From positions 62,001 through 126,000 of the forward strand of contig JAPPMG010000055.1 of assembly GCA_028819215.1 (NCBI GenBank): 64,000 nt of DNA, in the 5' to 3' direction. The position numbers and the translations under genes are program-made. Source of the stretch: Bryobacterales bacterium. Its GTDB lineage: Bacteria; Acidobacteriota; Terriglobia; Bryobacterales; UBA6623. The notes under the pieces are model-generated. The model made no database searches, was not told the DNA's origin, and saw only the letters and a program-made list of their open reading frames with translations. Positions 16,215 to 25,500 of this stretch are shown piece after piece. Within the stretch, counting starts at the first letter, position 1; each line of letters begins with the position of its first letter.

Positions 16215-16844
16215 ATGGACCGAGAAGTCGTCCTTGTCTGTGCCTTGGCGCTGTTCTGTCTCCGCGATGCCGGGCTCGTAGCCTCACGCCCGCGCCTGCT
16301 GGTTGCCTTCGCACCGATCCTGATTGTGGCGGCGGGCGCTTGCGGCTTTGTTGCGGAGAACCTCTCCGCGCAGAAAGCGGGCGAACTCCTGAACGATTCC
16401 CGGCTATGGATTACCGCGTTGCTGCTGCACGCGGCGCTTGGATTCCAAGCTTCGCGCAAGTATCGTCGAGGCAGGTCCGCCGATTGGCTCACGGTGTTTC
16501 CGCCTCCGCTGACGATCATTGGGCTGATCCTCGGGTCCCGCGCCGCCCTGGTCTTCTGGGACGGCGTGAACGGCATGACCGCGGGCCTGGCGCTCGGCGC
16601 GGCCTACGGGTTGTCTGTGGCGCTACTTGCGTTGGCAGTCCGGAAAAGGCGTGATGGCGTCGCCGCCCTGAGGTTCTCCTCTCTGGCTCACTTCAGCGCT
16701 CTGTTGCTCGTGCCGTCCTCGGCTGTGCTGGACAGCCCGCTCGCGACCCAGCCGGTGCATTGGGAGCGCGCCGCTCTAGTCCTGGCCTCGGTTGCGGCGC
16801 TTGTCACGGCCTCGTTCTTCTGGCACCGCTATCGGTGGAAGTAG
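16215..16844 (+). CDS. Multi-pass membrane protein of unknown function
   Basis: 209 residues with five or six hydrophobic segments, for example LLVAFAPILIVAAGACGFV near 28-46, ALLLHAALGF near 68, PPLTIIGLILGSRAALVF near 97, and AALVLASVAALVTASFF near 185. A charged loop (SRKYRRGRSADW) and a basic end (WHRYRWK) suggest cytoplasmic faces. I do not recognise a family. The stop lies one base from the stop of the convergent small gene that ends at 16846, so the two transcripts must overlap. Confidence 0.65.
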   Translation: MDREVVLVCALALFCLRDAGLVASRPRLLVAFAPILIVAAGACGFVAENLSAQKAGELLNDSRLWITALLLHAALGFQASRKYRRGRSADWLTVFPPPLTIIGLILGSRAALVFWDGVNGMTAGLALGAAYGLSVALLALAVRKRRDGVAALRFSSLAHFSALLLVPSSAVLDSPLATQPVHWERAALVLASVAALVTASFFWHRYRWK

Positions 16845-16845
16845 C

Positions 16846-17115
16846 TCATTCCTGCCAGGTCACGCTGACAGGGGGCGTGCGACTGCATTGAATGCTCTCG
16901 GTCATGCCCGCCGAAATGGTGGCACACGCCGTGTCCGTCGCGGTTCGCACCGCTTCTTCCTTGCTCGTTCCGGAAGCGGTGGCACAGTTCGTGCGTCCTT
17001 GGAACTCTATGCACACCTCGCACGTGAACTGGCGTAGTCCCAGAGAGGAATATACGATCAAGGCTAACAGTGCCGCGATGACGGCGAAGAGGATGGCAGT
17101 AAACACCGGTTTCAT
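16846..17115 (-). CDS. Small single-span protein with five cysteines, unknown function
   Basis: 89 residues starting MKPVFTAILFAVIAALLALI, one membrane span or uncleaved signal. A short exported domain carries CEVC, CATAS, CATIS and IQC cysteines (five in all) and the segment KEEAVRTATDTACATISAG. The cysteines suggest disulfides outside the membrane. An upstream in-frame start at 17184 would add 23 residues without a signal-like character, so I prefer 17115. I believe similar proteins are widespread in acidobacteria, but I cannot name a family. Confidence 0.6.
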   Translation of the reverse strand: MKPVFTAILFAVIAALLALIVYSSLGLRQFTCEVCIEFQGRTNCATASGTSKEEAVRTATDTACATISAGMTESIQCSRTPPVSVTWQE

Positions 17116-17199
17116 ATCTTGCCAATTGTAGCGACGCATGTCGCTGTCACATCCGAGAACGAGGCAGGTGCTGGCAGCGGCCACGAAGGCGGTACGATT

Positions 17200-17688
17200 G
17201 TGAGTGGTATGGCTGCGCTACCAAGAGGTTCCCGTGCACCGGACTTCAGTCTCCGAGACGCCGACGGCAGCGAGTTTCAGCTTTCTGGCGCCCTTGCGTC
17301 GGGTCCCGTGCTTCTGACATTCTTCAAGGCCAGCTGCCCGACCTGCCAGTACGCACTGCCGTACTTGGATCGCTTCAACGCGGCATTGAACGGTTCTGGC
17401 ACCGCGGTTGCGGTGTCGCAGGACACGCCCGCGGACGCGGAGCGCTTCAATGTGGAGCACGGCTATGTCACCAAGCAAGTGTTCGACACCGAGGAAGCAG
17501 GATTCGCGGTGTCTAACGCATACGGTCTGACCAATGTGCCGACAGTGTTCTTAGTTGGAACGGACGGTGTCATCCAGCACACCATGGTGAGTTGGTCAAA
17601 GGCGGACGTCGAAGAGCTAGCCGGCAAGCTGGGCCTAAATTCGCCTTTCCTAGCCGGCGAGGACGTGCTCGTTTATAAGCCTGGTTGA
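17200..17688 (+). CDS. Thioredoxin-fold (TlpA/AhpC-TSA type) redox protein
   Basis: About 162 residues, with no signal peptide. It opens with the peroxiredoxin-like RGSRAPDFSLRDADG. The active site is FFKASCPTCQYALPYLDRF near residue 45, a C-x2-C pair as in thioredoxin-like reductases rather than a lone peroxidatic Cys. The cis-Pro loop is LTNVPTVFLVGTDG near residue 115. The last ~25 residues (FLAGEDVLVYKPG) are an extension. The start is between the GTG at 17200, which has AAGGCGG seven nt upstream, and an ATG at 17209. I chose the GTG. Substrate unknown. Confidence 0.78.
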   Translation: MSGMAALPRGSRAPDFSLRDADGSEFQLSGALASGPVLLTFFKASCPTCQYALPYLDRFNAALNGSGTAVAVSQDTPADAERFNVEHGYVTKQVFDTEEAGFAVSNAYGLTNVPTVFLVGTDGVIQHTMVSWSKADVEELAGKLGLNSPFLAGEDVLVYKPG

Positions 17689-17717
17689 GGTTCCCGGAAC
17701 TAGCTCCGGTCTGGAGC

Positions 17718-18977
17718 TTATTGGTCGTCTTGGCTGACACGCCCAGCCAATCCGGAAGGGTTTTCATGCACTCGTTCCCTGCGCCCGTGGCGCAGCGTGG
17801 CTGCCAGCCCGACAGAAGATTCGCCGTAGCGGTCGCGCAACGAGTCCACAGCTTGCAGGGCCTTGGCCCACTTGGTATTGCCGTCCTTGTCGAATAGCCT
17901 CGGCTGGGTTCCTGGCGCTTTCTGAAGCGAGCCGGCGTAAACGCCGAGCAGGCGCACAGCCTTCCCACGGACGTAGTTGCGTTCATATAGGGCGCGAGCT
18001 GTCTGCAACAAGACGCTGTCCAATTGGGTCGCTTCCTCGAGGGTCTTCGCCCTCGTCTGCGTCGAGAAATCGGAATAGCGGATCTTGATCTGGACTGTCT
18101 TGGCCCACAGGGAATGCTCACGCAAGCGTCGCCCCACGAGTTGCGCTAGCTTGGCGATCGTGGCATTGACCAATACCGCATCGAGCGTGTCTTCCGGGAA
18201 GGTTGTCTCGTGGCTGATGGACTTCGGATCGCTTTGCTCCGTGAACTCCTGGCTGAACCAGGCCCCGGCATCGCGTCCGAGCGCCTTGCCTGCCAAGTCT
18301 GCACCCGCCTTGCCCAGATGGGCTTCCAGAAACGACTCTCCTCGCTTGGCAGCCTCGCCAATGGTGTGTATTCCCAGCGCCGCGAGCTTCTCTCGAGTGA
18401 CCTTGCCGACGCCCGGGATGCGGCCGATCTCTAGCGGGGCCAAGACTTGGGGCTCCGCACCGGGCCGGACATACAGGATTCCGTTCGGCTTTGCCAGGGC
18501 GGAGCAGATCTTTGCCACCAGCCGTGATGTCCCGATGCCGATCGAACACGGCAAGCCGGTCTCGTCCTTGACGGCCTCGTGCAAGGCATGCGCCGCAGCG
18601 AGCGGCGGTCCGAGCAGGCGCTCTGTTCCGCTGAGGTCAAGGTAGGCTTCGTCGATGGACGCCATCGATACTAGGGGCGAGAATTGCCGCAAGGTCTTGC
18701 GAACCCGCTTAGAATACTCTAGGTATCGTTCCGGATGTCCCTCCAAGAAAATAGCTTGTGGACATCTGCGAATAGCTTCCCGAAGTGGCATCGCCGAGCG
18801 CACGCCGAACTTGCGGGCCGCGTAGGATGCCGCCGCGACCACGCCTCGCTCGTCCGGCTTGCCGCCCACCACGACCGGGCGCCCCTTGAGCGCGGGATCG
18901 GATAGCTCCTCCACGGACACGAAAAAAGCGTCCATGTCGACATGGAAGATCACGCGTCCACTGGGATCCTCAGTCAT
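17718..18977 (-). CDS. dinB: DNA polymerase IV (Y-family translesion polymerase)
   Basis: Low-fidelity polymerase that copies past damaged bases. The 419-residue chain starts IFHVDMDAFFVSVEE, giving the first catalytic Asp and the steric-gate region. The second acidic pair is in SMASIDEAYLDLSG near residue 105. The fingers segment SYAARKFGVRSAMP precedes it. The thumb helix-hairpin-helix IPGVGKVTREKLAALGI is near residue 188, and a little-finger domain ends near 350. The C-terminal tail is longer than in E. coli and lacks a clear beta-clamp motif at the very end; QPRLFD near residue 363 is a reasonable clamp-binding candidate. It overlaps the glycosylase gene upstream by 4 nt. Confidence 0.94.
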   Translation of the reverse strand: MTEDPSGRVIFHVDMDAFFVSVEELSDPALKGRPVVVGGKPDERGVVAAASYAARKFGVRSAMPLREAIRRCPQAIFLEGHPERYLEYSKRVRKTLRQFSPLVSMASIDEAYLDLSGTERLLGPPLAAAHALHEAVKDETGLPCSIGIGTSRLVAKICSALAKPNGILYVRPGAEPQVLAPLEIGRIPGVGKVTREKLAALGIHTIGEAAKRGESFLEAHLGKAGADLAGKALGRDAGAWFSQEFTEQSDPKSISHETTFPEDTLDAVLVNATIAKLAQLVGRRLREHSLWAKTVQIKIRYSDFSTQTRAKTLEEATQLDSVLLQTARALYERNYVRGKAVRLLGVYAGSLQKAPGTQPRLFDKDGNTKWAKALQAVDSLRDRYGESSVGLAATLRHGRRERVHENPSGLAGRVSQDDQ

Positions 18978-19591
18978 CGTCGGCTGACGTGCTCATTGTC
19001 TGCGATAAAAAAGCGAAGATCAAGCTCCCGCGCCTTCTGGATCCCGATTCTTTTCGTGGTTCCCACTTCGACGTCCGGCTCCTTGCGTGGCAGGCGGATG
19101 CTCAGTGGCTCGCCGAGTAGATCCGCTCCGTATGCTTCGATCCCGATCCCCATCGCTTGGGTCAACTTTGCCGGCCCGCTAGCGAGCTGATCCGCCCGCC
19201 GAGCGGCCACGCGGCGAGAGCGCATGGCGTCGATGCCGCAGACCGGCTCCAAGGCGCGGATGAGCACGCAGCCGGGTGTTCCGGCAGGCTCGGCCACGAC
19301 ATTCAAGCAGTGATGAAGGCCGTAGATCTTGTAGACGTAAGCATGGCCCGGACCGCCGAAGATCACTCGTGTGCGGGCTGTCTGACCTGCGCTGCTGTGC
19401 GCGGCCGGGTCGTCTTGGCCGAGATAGGCCTCCACCTCGACGATCACGCCAGCCAAGAGACCATCGTTGGTGCGATGCAGCAAGATCGTACCTAGCAGGC
19501 TCCGCGCCACTTCCACGGTAGGCCGGGCGTAGAACGACCTCGCCGGTAGCCGTGTTGCTGCCAGCAACTCCGAGGGAGCGATCTCCGACAT
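18974..19591 (-). CDS. mpg: DNA-3-methyladenine glycosylase (AAG/Mpg family)
   Basis: Removes alkylated purines in base-excision repair. The 205-residue length is typical. Family motifs are FYARPTVEVARSLLGTILL, VIVEVEAYLGQDDPAAHSS with the catalytic Glu near residue 53, HAYVYKIYGLHHCLNVVAEP with the damaged-base pocket Tyr and His, LIRALEP, and ASGPAKLTQAMGI. The stop overlaps the dinB start by 4 nt (ATGA), so the two are co-translated. This pairs removal of alkylated bases with a polymerase that can bypass them. The M3 peptidase gene lies 15 nt upstream. Confidence 0.93.
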   Translation of the reverse strand: MSEIAPSELLAATRLPARSFYARPTVEVARSLLGTILLHRTNDGLLAGVIVEVEAYLGQDDPAAHSSAGQTARTRVIFGGPGHAYVYKIYGLHHCLNVVAEPAGTPGCVLIRALEPVCGIDAMRSRRVAARRADQLASGPAKLTQAMGIGIEAYGADLLGEPLSIRLPRKEPDVEVGTTKRIGIQKARELDLRFFIADNEHVSRR

Positions 19592-19606
19592 GGCCGATGG
19601 GAGAGC

Positions 19607-21619
19607 CTAGGCTGCTAGGCCAAGCCGTCGCAGCAAGGCCTCGGGGTCCGGATCTCGGTCCATAAAGGCCCGGAACAGGTCTTCCGGCTCGGCGCTGTCG
19701 CCCTTCTCCAAGATGTTGCGGCGGAACGCCGTTCCGGTCTCGGAGTTGAAGATGCCATCGCGGGCGAAGCGCGTGAAGGCATCAGCGTCCAGCATCTCCG
19801 ACCACTTGTACGAATAGTAGCCGGCACCATAGCCGACCGGGCTGGAGAAGAGGTGCGTGAAGCCCGCAACCATCGCATAGTCCTGGGGCAGGGGTGTGGG
19901 CGAGTGAGACTGTAAGATGCCGCGGGAGTACTCCATGACATCACCATCCTTGTCGGGATCGAACTCGATGTGCAGTGCGAGGTCGAGGCTGGCGAAGCCC
20001 AGCTGTCGCATCTGCGCATTCGCACTGCGGAAGTTTTTGGCTCTCTTCATCTTGGCTAACAGTTCTTCAGGGATGGCCTGACCTGTCGAATGGTGCTTGG
20101 CAAACAAGTCGAGGGCTTCGCGCTCCCAGCACCAGTTCTCCATGATCTGGGAGGGCAACTCCACCCAGTCCCAAGCCACGTTCGTGCCGGCGAGACTCTT
20201 GACTTCCACCCTGCTGAGCAGGTGGTGCAGCAGGTGGCCGAACTCGTGAAAGATCGTCTCCACTTCGCGATGGGTCAGCAGGGCCGGCTTGCCTCCGGTC
20301 GGAGGGGTGAGATTGCCGCAGTTGAGTCCGAGGTGCGGCGAGAAGCCATCTCCGGTCGGCTCGCCGGTGATCAGCGAGTCCATCCAGGCCCCTCCGCGCT
20401 TGTTCTCGCGCGGGAAGTAGTCAGCGTAGAACGAGCCGAGATGGCTGCCATCGGCGTCTAGGAGCGCGTACGAGTCGACGCCCTTGTCCCATACGGGCAC
20501 GCGCTCGCGGCGCTCGATTCTCACACCGAAGAGCTGCTGTGCCACGTCAAAGAGTCCGGCTAGAACCCCTTCGTAGGGAAAATACGGGCGCAAGTCCTCC
20601 TCGTCGAAGTCATAGCGCTCCTTCCGGAGCCGCTCGGCTTGGTAGGCCACGTCCCAAGGAGCCAACCTTCCGCCGCAGAAGTCGCTCAACTCTTGGTTCT
20701 CGCGCTCGAATGCGACTTGCGTGCGACGCCTGAGCTCGTTGACGAACGCTAGGGCGTTGGAGCCCGACTTCGCCATTCGATCTTCCAGGACCAAGTCCGC
20801 GAAGTCCGCATAGCCGAGCAATTCGGCCTTCTCGTTACGCAGTGCGAGGATCCGGCTGATGTTCTCCCGGTTGTCGAACTCTCCCGCGGCGGCCCGTCGC
20901 GAGTACTCGCGATACAGCGTTTCCCGTACGGCTGCGTCGTCAAGGTAGGTCATCACGGCCAAGTAGCTCGGTGCCTGAAGAGTGAAGCGCCAGCCCTGTC
21001 GCCCCTTGCTCTCTGCGCTCTCGCGTGCCGCATCAATGGCGGTCGCGGGAAGGCCGGCAAGACCCGCCTCTTCGTCGATGACTAGTTCGAAGGCATTAGT
21101 GGCATCCAGCACGTTCTCGGAAAACTTGGTCGTCAACTTGGCCAGTTCGACATTGATTTCCAGCAGCCTCGCCTTGCACTCCGGATCGAGGTCGGCTCCG
21201 CTACGCCGAAAGCTATCTACGGTCTTTTTCAGCAACCTCTTGCGCGTGGGGGAGATGGCTTGAGCTTCAGGCGATGCAGCGAACGCCTTCAGACGCTTCC
21301 AGACGCCCTCGTTGAGGGGGATGCCGGAGAAGAATGCGCTGACTCTCGGCTGCACGGCGTTGAAGGCAGCCCGCAGTTCTGGGTAAGTGGCCACCGATTC
21401 CAAGTGGCCTACGACGCCCATGGCGTAGCCGAGCTTTTCCCCGAGAGACTCCAATGCTCCCAGTGTGCGGTCGTAGGTGGCCGGGCGGTCGTCTTCCGCC
21501 AGCGCGGCGAGTGCAACTCCAGCTTCGTCCAGCAACTGGTCGATCGCCGGCTCGACATGCTCGGCGCGGATCGTATCAAACGGAACGTCGAACTGGATCT
21601 CGACCAACGGGTTTGTCAT
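19607..21619 (-). CDS. M3-family zinc oligopeptidase (oligopeptidase A-like)
   Basis: Cytoplasmic metallopeptidase degrading short peptides, for example signal-peptide fragments. The 670-residue chain has the zinc motif HEFGH at residues 458-462, followed about 25 residues on by WDWVELPSQIMENW with the third ligand Glu. The GHLGSFYADYFPRENKRGGAW-type segment ahead of it and a late GYGAGYYSYKWSEMLDADAF are family hallmarks. There is no signal peptide. It lies 15 nt upstream of the mpg-dinB pair on the same strand and may share transcription with it. The ATG at 21619 follows a direct and inverted repeat (21620-21641). Confidence 0.92.
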   Translation of the reverse strand: MTNPLVEIQFDVPFDTIRAEHVEPAIDQLLDEAGVALAALAEDDRPATYDRTLGALESLGEKLGYAMGVVGHLESVATYPELRAAFNAVQPRVSAFFSGIPLNEGVWKRLKAFAASPEAQAISPTRKRLLKKTVDSFRRSGADLDPECKARLLEINVELAKLTTKFSENVLDATNAFELVIDEEAGLAGLPATAIDAARESAESKGRQGWRFTLQAPSYLAVMTYLDDAAVRETLYREYSRRAAAGEFDNRENISRILALRNEKAELLGYADFADLVLEDRMAKSGSNALAFVNELRRRTQVAFERENQELSDFCGGRLAPWDVAYQAERLRKERYDFDEEDLRPYFPYEGVLAGLFDVAQQLFGVRIERRERVPVWDKGVDSYALLDADGSHLGSFYADYFPRENKRGGAWMDSLITGEPTGDGFSPHLGLNCGNLTPPTGGKPALLTHREVETIFHEFGHLLHHLLSRVEVKSLAGTNVAWDWVELPSQIMENWCWEREALDLFAKHHSTGQAIPEELLAKMKRAKNFRSANAQMRQLGFASLDLALHIEFDPDKDGDVMEYSRGILQSHSPTPLPQDYAMVAGFTHLFSSPVGYGAGYYSYKWSEMLDADAFTRFARDGIFNSETGTAFRRNILEKGDSAEPEDLFRAFMDRDPDPEALLRRLGLAA

Positions 21620-21641
21620 GAGTATCTGAATTCAGAGTATC
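21620..21641. repeat. Short direct repeat around a 12-bp palindrome, upstream of the M3 peptidase gene
   Basis: GAGTATC occurs at 21620-21626 and 21635-21641, flanking and overlapping the palindrome TCTGAATTCAGA (21625-21636). It sits directly before the ATG on the minus strand. It could be an operator; no regulator is known. Confidence 0.4.
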
Positions 21642-21971
21642 AATGCGCCAAGCAGTTCCAATTGCCCGCTCAGGCTGTAGGTGGACACAGCGTGAGTCGA
21701 TTGCGGAGCCGAATTGGGACAGACGATGAACTTCCACCGGAAAGCGAGGCGGAGGGTCGTCGGCGGTGTCGTTAGCGTCCGCCACAGTTCGCCGCGAACA
21801 ACCTGCTCAGAGATCGGAGTGCCGTCCTAAACGGCTGCGGACTGGCCGAAGCTATCCTCAGCTGTGTCCTTGAGTGCGGTCGGTCGCATTCTTGCCTTGG
21901 AAGGGCCGTCCGCGCGCACCCCGGTGAACTTCCCCACGCCATGCCTCAGCAGGCGTTGATTTTGACGCGGG

Positions 21972-22235
21972 CTAAGGCCTCAGTTGTTTCAGTCCTGCGC
22001 CGTGCCAGGGGTCGAGCACATGGATCCCGATGTTCTCGAAATCCCGAATGTTATGCGTTGCAACCGCCATGCCGCGGGAGCGAGCAACAGCAGCAATCTG
22101 TCCATCGGCCTGGCAGACTGGACGCCCAATGAGATGGCGCGCCGCGACAATCTCCGCAAAGGCGCGGGCTCCGTCGCTATCAAATGGCAACACTCGTCCA
22201 GCAAGAAATTTATTGAAGGTACGCTCGCAAGCCAC
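21972..22235 (-). pseudogene. vapC: VapC-type PIN-domain toxin, C-terminal remnant
   Basis: The frame encodes the last half of a VapC ribonuclease: FLAGRVLPFDSDGARAFAEI, RHLIGRPVCQADGQIAAVAR, then MAVATHNIRDFENIGIHVLDPW. The later conserved acidic residues of the PIN fold (QADGQIAAVA and THNIRDFE) are present. The N-terminal half with the first Asp (normally LDTNV) is missing, and upstream sequence in all frames shows no trace of it or of a VapB antitoxin. I read it as a decayed toxin-antitoxin locus. Expression as a fragment cannot be excluded. Confidence 0.75.
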
Positions 22236-22395
22236 AGCATGGCGTCGGACTCAAAGTCCGCTCTTCTACTGCCCGTCGCTCGGGGATCACGGGTGTTCGA
22301 CAGTCCCCTTTCCCGACCTGGAATCACGAGAAAAACAGCAACTCTCCCGTGTTGTGGAATGGGAATCGCAGACTATGTCCTAAACCCGCTAAAAA

Positions 22396-22438
22396 AGACG
22401 AGAAACGGCTTGACAGAATCAAGCAACTTTGCTCGTCT
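22396..22438. promoter_or_regulatory. Nested inverted repeat in the TonB receptor upstream region
   Basis: An outer pair AGACGAG (22396-22402) and CTCGTCT (22432-22438) encloses an inner pair CTTG (22409-22412) and CAAG (22420-22423). A TTGACA hexamer (22410-22415) falls inside. It could be an operator over a -35 element or a leader hairpin; it starts 115 nt before the ATG. Confidence 0.4.
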
Positions 22439-22510
22439 GGGCAAGGTTAAGGTTCCGTTAAGATCGCGCAAGTCATTCGATCGCAGGGAACACGACCAAG
22501 GAGTCACGTC

Positions 22511-25500
22511 ATGACAAGAACATCGGCAACACTCAGAGCCTGTCTGTGGCTCGGCTTCCTGGCTGTGGTGATACTCAGCAGCGGATCTGCTTGGGCCCAG
22601 GTGGCTCCAACTGCATCACTGGCCGGCACAGTTACCGACAGTTCGGGTGCCCTCGTGCCAGCTGCCTCGGTAACTGTCACGAATCTCGGCACGCAGTTCA
22701 CAAGGACCTCTTCGACCGGCGCAAACGGGAGGTTCCTCCTTACCCTCCTGCCCATCGGGAGTTACAGCCTAGAGGCCAGCGCGCCCGGCTTTGCAACCTA
22801 TCAACAGACGGGTATCACTCTAAACGTCGATACCACACACAGCCTCACCGTGGAGCTTTCGGTTGGCGAGGTTCTTGAGGTAGTCACCGTGACCTCCGAA
22901 GCCCCCATGACAGCAACGGAATCTGGCACTCTGAGCCGGGTCGTCAACACGCGGGTAGTGGAAGACCTTCCACTGAATGGCCGCAATGTTGCCTCGATGG
23001 TTTACCTAGTTCCTGGCATTGTCTACGGGACAAGGACCAGCAGAGCGGGCTACGCCAATACCGAGGAGGCGCTGGCGATCTCGGCGAATGGAGCGCGAGG
23101 GAGCGAGGTGGGCTACAAGCTCGATGGCGGCACTCACTCGGATGTCATCTGGCGCAACAACGCGATCTTCCCCAACCCGGACGCTATCCAGGAGTTCAGT
23201 GTTCAGACAAGCAACTACAACGCCGAATACGGCAACTCCGCTGGAGCCATCGTCAATGTCGTCACCAAGTCCGGAACCAACGAATTCCACGGAGCGGCGT
23301 TCAACTTCCTGCGCAACGGAAGCATGAATGCGCGCAACTTCTTCGCTCGAGCACACGACAATCTGAAGCGCAACCAGTTTGGAGCCACTCTCGGAGGCCC
23401 CGTACTCGCTAACAAGTTGTTCTTCTTCGGCAGCTACCAGGGATATCGGATCAAGAACACCTCCTTGTCAAACACGGCATTTGTGCCCTCGCTGGAGAAG
23501 CGCCAAGGAGACTTTTCGGCACTAAGGAAAAAGCTGAAAAACCCGTTCACCGGAGAGTTGTTCCCTAACAACCGGATACCGGAGGCACTCTTTACGCCCG
23601 CCAGTGTGGGTCTCCTTGAATTCTTACCGCCGCCTCAGAGCCCGGATGGGAGAGTTTTGTTTGCTCGTCCAGATGACCGTGACAACAACCAGTACCTGGG
23701 CAAACTGGACTACAATCGCGGGCTCCATATGATCTCGGGAAGCTTCTTCTATGTCCGGCACACGGAAGATGGCTGGGACGGGGACAATACGCTTCTCAAC
23801 TCGAGAATGGCTCAGCTGCAGACGACCAAGAGCTTCACTGGTCGATGGACTTGGACTGCATCCCCTAACCTTGTCAATACATTTATTGCCAAAACACTCT
23901 TCCTCGACTCATTCAACATTCGGACGACACCATTCGACCTCACGGATTTTGGCGTCAACGTCGCGCCGACTGCACCTGAGCGCCGCGCACTCTTGCTCAG
24001 GATCACCGGATATGGCGGTTGGGGCAGCGGCTCCGGGCCTCCAGGCAGCAATTGGATCCGGCAGAATCACGAATTCTCGAACACGGTCAGCTACATCAAG
24101 GGAAAGCACTCGATACAGTTCGGGGCAGAGTTTGTTCCCCGGATCAAGTTCGAGTCGAACACGGGTTTCCGCCAAGCCCCCAGCATTGATTTCAGCGGTC
24201 GTGCAACCGGCGATGGTTTCGCAGATTTCCTGACCGGTAGAGCGGCGCGCTTCCGGCAGAGCGGTGGCAAAGCCAAGGACATGCGAGGTTTCGAGATGAG
24301 CTTGTACGTCCAGGACAAGTTTAATGTCGCCCGTGACTTTAGCCTTAACGTCGGACTGCGTTGGGACCCCTGGTGGCCCTACACCGACGAACTCGGCCAG
24401 GTCACCGGTTATCGTCCGGGACTTCAGTCGGAGCGATTCGGGAATGCTCCGCCCGGCCTTGTATTTGCCGGTGATCGCAACTTCCCGGAGGCTGGTACGA
24501 ACAACAACCTACTGAATTTAGCTCCACGGTTTGGATTTGCTTGGAACGTAGGCGGGAAGAATCGGACTAGCGTTCGGGGAGGTTATGGTGTCTTCTTTTC
24601 GCGGCTTCCCGGCGTCATGTACAACAACTTCGTCGAAGCAGCGCCGTTCTCTCCGTCGTTTGAACTTCGGGACGTGGATTTCATGGATCCGTATGGATCC
24701 AAAGGTGTAGCAGATCCCTTCCCGGAGGCCTTTGCTCCCTACACTCCGCCATCCGACGTAACCTTTGCATCTGTCGGGAACAATTTCACGATTCGTCCAG
24801 ACTTCAAGACCGGCTACATCCAGCAGTGGAATCTTACGATTGAGCGACAGCTAGTAGCAGATCTCCTGTTGCGAACGGCCTACGTGGGCTCTAAGGGCAC
24901 GCGACTGGTCAGCACTGACCAGCTTAACCCGGCCATCTTTGGGGCTGGAGCGACCCTCGGAAACACGAACAGACGACGCGCGCTGTATCCCGATTTCGCC
25001 TCTCTGGTCCAGCTTGGAAGTGACTACTTCTCGACGTACCACTCGTTGCAGGTAAGCTTGGAGAAACGATATCGGGACAATCTGTCGTTCCTGACGTTCT
25101 ACACCTTTTCCAAGTCCATCGATCAGGACTCCCGGGATCCTCAATTTAATCAGCCTCACAATCCGTTTGACCGAAGTGCGAACCGAGGATTGTCCGCCTT
25201 CAATGTGCCACACAACTTCCGACAGTCGTTCATATGGGACCTGCCGAGGCTCGCGGGTCAACACGCGTTGATGAGGCACGTGGCGGGTGGCTGGAGCTTC
25301 ACCGGAATCTGGACCTGGCAAAGTGGGAACCCGATTAGAATCCGAACCGGGAGAGATCGATCACTTGCAGGCACCAACGACGATCGGCCGGATTTGCTCG
25401 CCGGTATGAGTCCTTTCTTGCCATCCAATCGACCTCGAGCCGAGGTCATTCAAGAGTACTTCAACACCGATGCCTTCACTCTGAATCCACTCGGTACGTT

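Larger units (their letters stand above)
21642..22510. other. Gene-poor stretch before the TonB receptor gene
   Basis: It holds a truncated vapC (21972-22235), a tRNA-Leu-like fragment near 22246-22310 and a nested inverted repeat (22396-22438). Between 21642 and 21971 I see no gene, repeat or RNA. Confidence 0.5.

Noticed and set aside
22246..22310. tRNA-Sec gene serving the formate dehydrogenase
   Set aside because: The 7-nt loop is CTCAAAG, so the anticodon would be CAA, not TCA, and the acceptor and T stems do not close.
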